Shown here: one piece after another, positions 55,929 to 64,000 of the stretch | Layout: the number at the start of each line of letters is the position of its first letter | Numbering within the stretch: position 1 is the stretch's first letter | Origin: Blattamonas nauphoetae | Lineage: Eukaryota > Preaxostyla > Oxymonadida | Assembly (NCBI GenBank): GCA_033064195.1 | Contig: JARBJD010000067.1 | Span: 231,421 to 295,420, forward strand | Direction: 5' to 3' | DNA: 64,000 nt | Notes under the pieces: model-generated | The model's database searches: none | The model's input: the letters and a program-made list of their open reading frames with translations, nothing else | Told to the model about the DNA's origin: nothing | Made by a program: the position numbers and the translations under genes

Positions 55929-56531
55929 CTATTGGAAAACTTTAAAAACTTGTTCTTCCGGGAGGAATGATTTCTCTCCAGCAGGCGCTTCAATAGAGCC
56001 AATCACCATCTCAGCGCGGAGAGTCCAGTGTGGCGGAATTTCGAAAAATTCGGTCATTTTGGCGTCGATGAGTGGATTGTAATGTTGAAGACTCGCTCCA
56101 ATTTTCTGTTCAGCCAGCGCAACCCACACAGACTGCTGGGCAATCCCTTGCGATTGTTCGGCCCAGATTGGGAAGTTGGCTTCGTAGGGAGGGAATTGTT
56201 TTCGGAAGTTCTCCACAACGGTTTCATCGTTGTAGAAGAGGATGGTCCCGAAACCCGCTTTGAATCCGTCCATCTTTGCTTGAGTGGCCGCGAATTTGCT
56301 TTCGTCTTTTGACATATCCTTCAGGATTTTGGTCGTTGTGTCCCAGATTTTCTCATGGTGAGCACCAAGGCAGATGACTACCCGTACACTTTGGTTGTTG
56401 AAAGGAGTGGGGGATTGTCTCAAACATTCCTTGATAAGAGTGATAAGCTTGTCGTTCGGAATAGAGACATTCCGGCCGAGAGCGTAAATAGAGCGTCGTT
56501 GCTTCAGGAGATCAAGAGTGTGAGTTGTCAT
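55929..56531 (-). CDS. Nitroreductase family protein (Frm2-like)
   Basis: FMN-dependent nitroreductase-type oxidoreductase of about 200 aa, of the subgroup that includes yeast Frm2/Hbn1. Family marks: LLKQRRSIYALGRNV near the start, LRQSPTPFNNQSVRVVICLG (FMN-binding region), KIWDTTTKIL, GFGTILFYND and the C-terminal FEIPPHWTLRAEMVIGSIEA. These enzymes reduce nitro compounds with NAD(P)H in the cytosol. ATG at 56531 (MTTHTLDLL) fits the usual family start; an upstream in-frame ATG at 56639 would add 36 basic residues with no family counterpart. Single exon. In anaerobic protists such genes are often of bacterial origin by transfer; here that is inference. Confidence 0.8.
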   Translation of the reverse strand: MTTHTLDLLKQRRSIYALGRNVSIPNDKLITLIKECLRQSPTPFNNQSVRVVICLGAHHEKIWDTTTKILKDMSKDESKFAATQAKMDGFKAGFGTILFYNDETVVENFRKQFPPYEANFPIWAEQSQGIAQQSVWVALAEQKIGASLQHYNPLIDAKMTEFFEIPPHWTLRAEMVIGSIEAPAGEKSFLPEEQVFKVFQ

Positions 56532-56639
56532 TGATTTGATGTCGTTGTCGATGACTTGACGAGGTAAAGTTGATAATGGGTTCGATCTACATCTCTCTCT
56601 GAGTAAAGATAAATGTGCTATTTCCTTATTGGAACTCAT

Positions 56640-57276
56640 CCAACCTTCACTTTTACGTTGATTGATGGAATTTCCGGCGTGTAGAAATTTTTATCCAGGG
56701 TGCATCCACTCTAGACTTTTTTCTCCACCAATTCCGTACAATGGATATGGGCAAGTTTGGATGAACTTATTTCAGAACGCTCATAATCACGACATCATCA
56801 CCAACACGCATTTATTGCTGTTGTCTTTCCCTTTGTTTGTGTAACCCATAACGAATGATTTCCCTCAGAATCAGTTGGTTTTGATCCCCTGGAAAATGGC
56901 AACTATTTCCAAAGAAAGGGCAGATCACTTTCCTCATTTTCATTTGACTTTTTTCTCGAAACATAACAATAATCTTGATCTCTGCACTGATTTGGTAGGA
57001 TGGTGTGACAGACTACATAAATTGACCGTTGATAACACGGCTGTTCTCACGAAAAATCTCGCCGAAATCTGAAGAGAGGTGTGAAGATGAAAGCTGAATG
57101 AGATCTGAAGAGCAGATTCCGATAAATGGATCGATTCACGTCAAACTGACCTGTTTTGTGGGCAATTGTCAATTGACGGACGTAATGGGTCCGATCAACA
57201 ATATCGAATCGCAATCTTTGCTTCTCACGCTTGTTGTCTGACCCATTCCGAATGCTATCTTTCAGAATCTGAAAGA
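56640..57276. other. Spacer between nitroreductase gene and B3
   Basis: The 5' region shared by two divergent genes. Short frames only; no gene recognised. Confidence 0.35.
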
Positions 57277-57570
57277 ATGACCGAGATTAACAAGACTGTA
57301 GATACTTTCCTAAGCACAGCATGCTCTGATTTATCCTCCCATCAGTTCTCATTTTCGATGGATTGCTCACCGTTCCTGAATTGGAGCGAAGCAAAACAGG
57401 AAACTCCACATGAAAAGGCCATCGTCTTTCGATCTCTCGTTGCCACTTTGAAGATCCAGCCTGCACTTGATGACTCACTGGAAGCGAAAGCCCTAAAATT
57501 TCTGGAATCTATGTCTTCATACACTCATAGTAGCGTCAATAATCCACGAAAATCAATAATCCACGATCTT

Positions 57571-59138
57571 CAAGGTAGACAATACTACCGATCGTGCGAT
57601 GATTTTCCTGAAGTGGTTAAGCTATTTGACACTTTTGGACTTGAGAGAGAACCGAAGAAAGTGTGGGATGACAATTCGGATCAACAATCCAAAGTCAAAT
57701 TAGCGAATAAAGGTGGAGAAACGAGTGAAAAAGAAAAGCAAAGGATGAATTGAACTAGAATTGATCGCTAAGAGTTCTCTGTTCAGAGATCCACTTGGTT
57801 TATACCAATTTATGGGAATGATCAGCATGGAACAGAATCGATACACACCATTAATGAGATTGAAATGATTCTTTTGACTCATTATTCGAAGATATACTAT
57901 TGGTATCACTCTTAACGCTAATTGACCACACATCCAATTGCTGCCATGATTCCAAAACTCAAGAACAGTTCACTCATGTTCTTCTTCGGATAGGACCTAT
58001 CAGCAACAATGATGTGACAGATGGTGTACTGATGACTATCATTGCATGCCTCTCCTATTTGAAAGCTACGTTGGGATGGATTGAGAACGACTTTCACATC
58101 GCGATCGTTCGTTGTGGATTCGAATCTGTCCGACAAATTCTCTGAAACACCTCTCACACAAATGGAAAAAATCGTCTCCATGTCACGGTGCTGAAACATG
58201 CTCAAATCATGATCACCAGACCATCCTTCAACGAATGCCATTAGGATGCATTGGAGGTGCTCTGTCCGTAAAAAAATTGGAAGCAAACCCTTGCAACAGC
58301 TCTGACATAATTTGCACTGCTGTGATCTCAACAGCGGAGACAGGAAGTCAAAGCACGTTGACGAAGGAACAGCTCGGAGTGGATCGGCTTGTTCACGAGC
58401 CAGTACTGATCAGGAAATGAAAGAGACTGTAACCAACTCCCAATCCAGATTTTGCTTCAAGGACGCATCCAGTTCAGAATAACATGCTGAATCTGAAGCT
58501 CGCCGAGAAAGATGACAACCACTCATCGTCATCGACTATGTTCCCTGACTCACGCAAACCACACCAGATTATCAAAGTACAACTGATTTTTTGAATGATG
58601 GAGGTGGATGGAGCTGGCTTTCCGCTTCGGAAACAGGCCATTCGAACTCGAACTCTGGACATGTCGTTTGTGGGGGTGGTGATATGCAGCACTGGCGCAC
58701 GTGGTAGACAAAAACCCCTTCATGTACCTGACGCATTTTCCAGACGAATCAGCAGCGATCCGAATCTGTCACGCTGATACCGTGATGTTCTTCTTGCGTT
58801 CGATTGTTGACCAGCTTGTTGTACTGTCGAATGGAAACTCTTCTGTTGAAATCATCGGCACGATTCTGTCGCGAGAAACAGACGAGCGTGAAGATATGGA
58901 TATTGAAGAGCGAATGAGGGCAGACGGAAGAGTCAATCTTGACAAACCTATTCAGACCCCGTCACCCATCTTTTATGCTCCTCTGCAATGTTTGAAGCGA
59001 GTGGAGTCTCATTCAGTGATTTATGCCGCCGTCGAACAACGTCACTGTTTCTGCAACATTTTGTGTCGATCTCGCCTTTTCAGTGACATGACGTCATCTG
59101 ACAAGCCATCTTCACACTCTAAGCTGGTTGAAGTTTGA
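57571..59138 (+). other. Coding-like scraps in the left half of Z
   Basis: A charged stretch at 57570-57753 (FGLEREPKKVWDDNSDQQSK) and an open frame at 58701-59138 (DTVMFFLRSIVDQLVVLSNG, RETDEREDMDIEERMRADGR). Neither carries a domain I recognise. They may be captured exons or the decayed coding part of the element. Confidence 0.3.
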
Positions 59139-59829
59139 GAATAACGTGGTGGAGTGAGTGGTGGAGGTGATGAACAACGAGGGCATCGTGTTTGTTGTAC
59201 TGGATGTTTTGGGCTGTTCGATGAGAGCTTGGGATTCCGCTGCTTCCGAATGAACAAGACACCTCCACCACACTCTCTCTGCAGCTCTCCCTCGCCCAAC
59301 CCTCTCTCCATCCCTTTGCAACAGAGCCAGCTGTTTCACCATGGTGCCATGGAATTGCCTCCAGCTGCGGCTGGCCCGACCATCACTACTGGCACAGCAG
59401 ACTTCTTTACGCCTCTATTCCACCCGTCGAGCTGCTGAACTGCTAACACTGGTAGTGGCTTTGTGGTCACAGCTGAATGGGCCTTCGTAGACGGCTGCCT
59501 TGCACGTGGGACAATGACGGAGATATCCAGTACGAGGAAGAGACAAGCGAGCTCATTCTCAAACTCGCAACGAGGAAGCGATGCCAAAGATAACAACATT
59601 CAAGCGGAGGAAAACTCCAAGCGAGGGAGGAGTGTGACGGTTCATGCTTGCGATGCTATCTCAGTCGAGATTGCTGTCAACAATGAAGCATTCTACCAGA
59701 CAGAGCTCGAACAGTCCTAAACCTTTGCCATCTTTGGACCCCTTTTGTTGTTCGGAGTGTAAGCACAACATTCAGCAAGTTCGTCCTCGCCCGTTCGCCT
59801 CTCCTGCCGGACCATCACACTCTGTCCCT

Positions 59830-59904
59830 GTCGGCTCGATATCGTTCTCGGATTGTTCAGCTGTCAATTGTGGAGTGATCTTTGCAGAAATGGATGACGC
59901 ATGA
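59830..59904 (+). pseudogene. Beta-helix repeat scrap in Z
   Basis: A short piece reading ISFSDCSAVNCGVIFAEMDD, matching the repeat style of the family C beta-helix (SFTEC-type). Isolated; a captured fragment. Confidence 0.35.
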
Positions 59905-60369
59905 ACCCTCCTCTTCGTTGTCTGACTCGATCCACTCAGGAGTTTCTCGTCTGCTGCCCCACATTCTCGTACTCTCGCTTCTCAAATCGCTCACAAATTG
60001 GATGACACAGAGACAACGTGTTTGAAGGCGTACTACATCGTTCTGAACTTGACAAATAATTTGGCTCCAGTCGACATAGACAAAGCCGTGTCTAATTTCG
60101 TTATTCGAATCAGGGTAGCGACTCTCCATCCAACAGACTGTCGGTTTCGTTCGCTTCGTTAATCTCGATGTAGCGAACGACTTCAACCCCACTCGCTCCC
60201 ACATGTAGAAGGATGAGGTCGATACGCACGCGTTTTGGACATCCGGCACGCAGAACACTCTGACCTTGTTCATCAACAGAGTCTTCTCTCGTGTTGTTCA
60301 GTGTGAAGACATCCGCATCGTCCTCTCCACCCAACATTCTTCCCACTCGCTGACCCATCCAACAAGTCG

Positions 60370-60614
60370 CTCATCTTCAAGACGGACAGGTTCACTTCAG
60401 CTATCCTCGACAACGCGTCGTTCATCCACGATCCAGCCCAACTCGACGAGGTCATCCTGAAATATGTCGAATTCCTCAAAAAACCTCTCCGCCCGCTTTC
60501 TCTACGGCAGTCAGGACGACACACTCACCGGCGACGAATTTTACGACAAAAATCTTGCCGCAGTAGCAGAAGATCAAGAGGGAGTGCTTGCAGAAGACGA
60601 TCTCGTCACCTGAT
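60370..60614 (+). pseudogene. Coding-like scrap in Z
   Basis: Two adjoining coding-like stretches in different frames: LIFKTDRFTSAILDNASFIH and AQLDEVILKYVEFLKK, then ARFLYGSQDDTLTGDEFYDK and AVAEDQEGVLAEDD ending at 60614. Composition is that of an ordinary acidic protein. It may be a kinase- or solenoid-gene fragment. Unidentified. Confidence 0.3.
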
Positions 60615-60684
60615 CTCGACCTCGAAGGTTTTCCTTGTTGTTCTGTCAATTTCTCGTTTGTGTGCAGAAGTGAGGGGTCTTGCG

Positions 60685-61053
60685 TTACCCGAGGTCTTCC
60701 ACCGCAGACTTTCCAGATGAGCCAGACTGGGAAGTGAGTGAAAGCGAAGAGGGCAGCATGAACAACGCTTCTGAGAGTGTCTGTTCCACTGTTCGAACGA
60801 ACTGCCAAGTAAGTAGTGGAGGAGGGACACCGATCGAAGAGCTGATGATTCGGGTTGCGCGTTGTGGCTGTCCAGTGCTTTGCTGAGAGCACTGGGAGAA
60901 GTATGAGTAGACAACCAGCGAGGAAGACCAGACGCTCTTTGAACACTCCATGTTCACTGCTCCTTCATTTCCACTCGAACGGCATGCTGCGAACGAGCAT
61001 TCCACTATTTGGAGCCAGGAGTGACATTCTTCCTTTGTGCTGGTCCACAACAT
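60685..61053 (-). pseudogene. Beta-helix receptor scrap in Z
   Basis: An open stretch with LQIVECSFAACRSSGNEGAV and LVVYSYFSQC, a beta-helix repeat pattern close to family C (CTFVEC..SGAL). No start or downstream domains. Confidence 0.4.
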
Positions 61054-61317
61054 ACGACTTCTCCAGATTGAAGACAGATTTGAAGTTCATGTCTGTCCCA
61101 ATGACTGACATTGTTACTGACAACGACGAGAACAGACCATTTGTGAATGGGTCCATCGAATAGTCAAATGAATGGGAGAACGACAGGTTGCATGTTCGAA
61201 ATGGAAATGAAGTGTCTTCGTCTTCGGAATCGCTGTCCCATCTCAACAAAGTGGCCCAGTGGAAGAGGAAGAAGATCGAAAAAGACTACACATGACGCTG
61301 CGGGAAGCAGCGAGGAA

Positions 61318-62275
61318 GAGAGAAGAAGGAAGAGCGAAGATGAAAGAGAGAAGAAAGAAGAGCGAAACACAGAAGAGAGAAGAAAGAAGAGCGAACAAAG
61401 AAGAGCGAAACAAGAAGAGCGAACAAAGAAGCGAGAAGAGCGAACACAGAAGAGCGAACAACGAAGAGAGAAGAAAGAAGAGCGAACAACGAAGAGAGAA
61501 GAAAGAAGAGCGAACAAAGAAGCGAGAAGAAAGAAGAGCGAACAAAGAAGCGAGAAGAGCGAACAAAGAAGCGAGAAGAGCGAACACAGAAGAGCGAACA
61601 ACGAAGAGAGAAGAAAGAAGAGCGAACAAAGAAGAGAGAAGAAAGAAGAGCGAACAAGGAAGAGAGAAGAAAGAAGAGCGAACAAGGAAGAGAGAAGAAA
61701 GAAGAGCGAACAAAGAAGCGAGAAGAGCGAACACAGAAGAGCGAACAACGAAGAGAGAAGAAAGAAGACCGAACAAAGAAGAGAGAAGAAAGAAGAGCGA
61801 ACAAGGAAGAGAGAAGAAAGAAGAGCGAACGAAGAAGCGAGAAGAAAGAAGAGCGAACAAAGGAGCGAGAAGAGCGAACAAAGAAGCGAGAAGAGCGAAC
61901 ACAGAAGAGCGAACAACGAAGAGAGAAGAAAGAAGAGCGAACAAAGAAGAGAGAGGAAAGAAGAGCGAACAAAGAAGCGAGAAGAGCGAACACAGAAGAG
62001 CGAACAACGAAGAGAGAAGAAAGAAGAGCGAACAAAGAAGAGAGAAGAAAGAAGAGCGAACAAGGAAGAGAGAAGAAAGAAGAGCGAACGAAGAAGCGAG
62101 AAGAAAGAAGAGCGAACAACGAAGCGAGAAGAAAGAAGAGCGAAACACAGAAGCGAGAAGAAAGAAGAGCGAACACAGAAGAGCGAACAAAGAAGAGAGA
62201 AGAAAGAAGAGCAAAACACAGAAACGAGAAGAAAGAAGAGCGAAACACAGAAGAGCGAACAAGGAAAAGAGCTCA
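61318..62275. repeat. Purine-rich minisatellite in Z
   Basis: About 960 bp almost free of T on the plus strand, made of units such as GAGAGAAGAAAGAAGAGCG, AACAAAGAAGCGAG and CACAGAAGAGCGAAC in variable order (roughly 27 bp with shorter variants). Because T is absent, all three forward frames stay open (Lys/Glu/Arg repeats), and the reverse frames too. Treated as satellite, not as a gene. Confidence 0.8.
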
Positions 62276-63292
62276 ACGTTAATTGAAGAAAACATGGAAG
62301 AGCAGAATGACGATCAATCCCAATTTGTCACTTCATCCACACATTCTCTAAACATGTCAACTCGTCAATCAATTCAAGTTTAATGTTATTTTCATCATTA
62401 TACGCTAGATTAATTGATGTATAAAGGAGAAATGGACACAATTCGTTTTGATCAACCCATTGCACATAAAAAGGCACCTTCTCCCCAGATCTTTGACCTC
62501 TATATCTCGAAACAGTCCAGCCCTGTCCTTAGAATATCCTCACCAGTCATTTCGTTAAAGATCGTGAATTATTGACATGGCGTGGATTATTGACACTACT
62601 ATCAATGGTCAGCAGAAACGTTTCTCGACAGCCTTGGGCGATCCACTGATGAATCCTTGACATGCTTCGTACAGTCCATTGTGGTACTCATTTTGTCACC
62701 AAATGATGTCATCACAACAGCAGCAATGAAAATGCTCAATTCTTTGATCCTCTGGTGTTCTGCGAAAGTCCGACTATCCCTCGTCAAAGCTGGCCTGATT
62801 CATCAACTCATCATCACTCTCAATCCATTGTCTCTTCCCTTCATAGAAGCAGTAGATATTCACACAAATCTCATTACTATCTTAAAACGTCTTGTCTGGC
62901 TCTCAACTCCGGATGATCTCAGACAACTCAAAATTAAAAATGGGAATGAACAACAAGCGGTTCACGAGACAGTTTTGCAGCAAGTTCTGGTGCCTTCAGA
63001 GAAGTATATATGGCATTTGTGCGTGAACCGATTTTCAATCCTCGATGGGAAGCAATCAGAATATTTTCTGGATCTCCTCGCCCGACTCATCCGAATATGG
63101 GTCAGTATTTTTGACATCATAGAAAAGTTCGAGCCCACATCGAAACCAACCGTCGCCATTCTTTTTTTTCAACTTTACCGGTCTCTCTCCAACTACTCTT
63201 TCACACCTCAAATAGCTGGTCTTAAGTGTTTTTTTTCAAAATCTTCCCACCAGAAGTCTAATCAGACAGAGAAAATACAATTGATGGGATGA

Positions 63293-63480
63293 TCCTAATG
63301 TAGTTGGCGATGTTCTCTCAACTATCGTCCTCACGACACCAGTTTTGGTTTTTGAGAGAAAGCATTGAGGCTGAGATGTATCCAGAAGGAAATGATATAG
63401 ATTCAATTCAGATGGTTAGCAATTGGGAAGGAGGTAGTTGACTTCAAGGATGTGAAATGAAAAGTGGTTTTGGAGGGCGA
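63293..63480. other. Spacer before minisatellite
   Basis: Short unique sequence after B3; no gene seen. Confidence 0.3.
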
Positions 63481-64000
63481 TGAGGAGTGTTTGGTGGTGA
63501 GGGTGAGCGAAGCGGAGAGTGTGGTGGTGATGGGGAGCGAAGCGGAGTGTGTGGTGGTGATGGGGAGCGAAGCGGAGTGTTTGGTGGTGATGGAGAGCGA
63601 AGCGGAGTGTGTGGTGGAGATGGAGAGCGAGGAGGCGTGATTGGAGGTGATGGAGAGCGAAGCGGAGAGTGTGGTGGTGATGGGGAGCGAGGCGGAGTGT
63701 TTGGCGGTGATGGAGAGCGAAGCGGAGTGTTTGGTGGTGATGGGGAGCGAAGCGGAGTGTTTGAGTAGTGATAGGGGAGGCAAGCGGGTGTTTGAGTGGT
63801 GATGGAAGCGGAGTGTGTGGTGGGGATGGAGAGCGAGGAGGCGTGATTGGAGGTGATGCGAAGCGAGGAGGAGTATTTGGTGGAGATGGGGAGCGAGCAG
63901 GAGGGTTTGGTGGTGATAGGGAGCCAGCGGGTGTTTGGAGTAGTGATGGGGAGCGAAGCGGAGTGGAGTGGTAGCGATGGGAGCGAGGAGGCGTGTTTGG
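63480..64000. repeat. 30-bp minisatellite running off the window
   Basis: Tandem units of 30 bp, core GGTGGTGATGGGGAGCGAAG then CGGAGTGTTT, about 17 copies with point variants and some length changes after 63768. The 30-bp period keeps a frame: plus GVFGGDGERS repeats, minus Ser/Thr-rich ITTKHSASLS repeats (63783-63403). Either strand could code for a repetitive protein, but there is no supporting context, so I call it a repeat. Confidence 0.75.

Larger units (their letters stand above)
57528..62601. mobile_element. TCA-duplicating TIR element Z in B3
   Basis: A 5.07 kb element flanked by TCA (57525-57527, 62602-62604). TIRs are about 44 bp (57528-57570, 62558-62601), starting TAGTAGCGTCAATAATCCAC. 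Each arm holds two copies of TCAATAATCCACG in the same direction. Contents: short coding-like pieces, a purine-rich satellite and scraps of host-type beta-helix genes. No transposase recognised. The 3-bp duplication and lack of polymerase- or integrase-like frames argue for a plain DNA transposon with gene cargo. Confidence 0.7.
57277..63292 (+). pseudogene. Family B copy B3, split by element Z and truncated
   Basis: Starts MTEINKTVDTFLSTACSDLS at 57277 and follows B1 (SFSMDCSPFLNW, KAIVFRSLVATLK) to SSYT at 57527. It is then cut by a 5.07 kb element and resumes at 62605 as QWSAETFLDSLGRSTDESLT, FVQSIVVLI, LIITLNPLSLPF, QQVLVPSEKYIWHLC and DLLARLIRIW. Removing the element and one TCA copy keeps the frame. 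After about 63096 similarity to B1 stops (no CPYYQPTMEMV or LGMN end) and unrelated sequence runs to a stop at 63292. It is therefore both interrupted and 3'-truncated. Confidence 0.65.

Noticed and set aside
61147-62383. Long overlapping open frames on both strands (300-380 codons, Lys/Glu/Arg-rich)
   Set aside because: They exist only because the plus strand of the satellite lacks T, so no stop codon can form in any forward frame and hardly any in reverse. No domain, no start context.
57528-62601. Element Z as a Maverick/Polinton-type virus-like element
   Set aside because: It has a 3-bp rather than 6-bp duplication, short TIRs, and no polymerase-, integrase- or capsid-like frame. Better explained as a plain DNA transposon with gene cargo.
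63480-64000. CRISPR-like array
   Set aside because: The units are contiguous tandem copies with point variants; there are no unique spacers.

Overview
The window looks like nuclear DNA of a microbial eukaryote, most likely an oxymonad flagellate (Preaxostyla, Blattamonas-like). This rests on three things: GT-AG introns, many only 31-36 bp; ordinary stop codons (TAA, TAG and TGA all end genes); and large paralogous families of beta-helix receptor-like proteins with kinase-like tails and of helical-repeat proteins, which I associate with oxymonads. The species is an inference. I see no rRNA, tRNA, CRISPR or bacterial operon.

Layout. (1) 1-24.8 kb, minus strand: a protein kinase (72-1435), then four members of a helical-repeat-like family, here called the FDEADN family. 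Two are full length (A1 1865-10328; A2 14131-22187) and two are 5'-truncated (A3, A4). They form two tandem A4-type/A2-type units. A1 and A2 are each split by a ~5 kb terminal-inverted-repeat (TIR) insertion, and A3 by a 1.57 kb Mutator-like element. A second family (B1, 23718-24791) closes this part. (2) 25-47 kb, plus strand: three receptor-like genes C1, C2 and C3 (signal peptide, beta-helix repeats, Ig-like modules, one membrane span, cytosolic pseudokinase), each preceded by a minus-strand scrap of the FDEADN family. C2 carries two frame breaks. A 2.8 kb element with a nested Mutator-like element precedes C3. (3) 47.8-52.2 kb, plus: FDEADN member A5, six exons, its last exon cut by a 1.1 kb element. 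(4) 52.2-57 kb: gene scraps, family B member B2 and a nitroreductase gene. (5) 57.3-63.3 kb: family B member B3, split by a 5.1 kb element that contains degraded gene scraps and a purine-rich satellite; the window ends in a 30-bp minisatellite.

The most unusual pattern is that five TIR elements of at least three structural types sit inside coding exons of two host gene families. In each case, removing the element and one copy of its short target duplication leaves a continuous reading frame that matches the intact paralogs. Two of the large insertions pair a big element with terminal hairpins and a small partner element that abuts it; the hairpin stems differ between copies but still pair.
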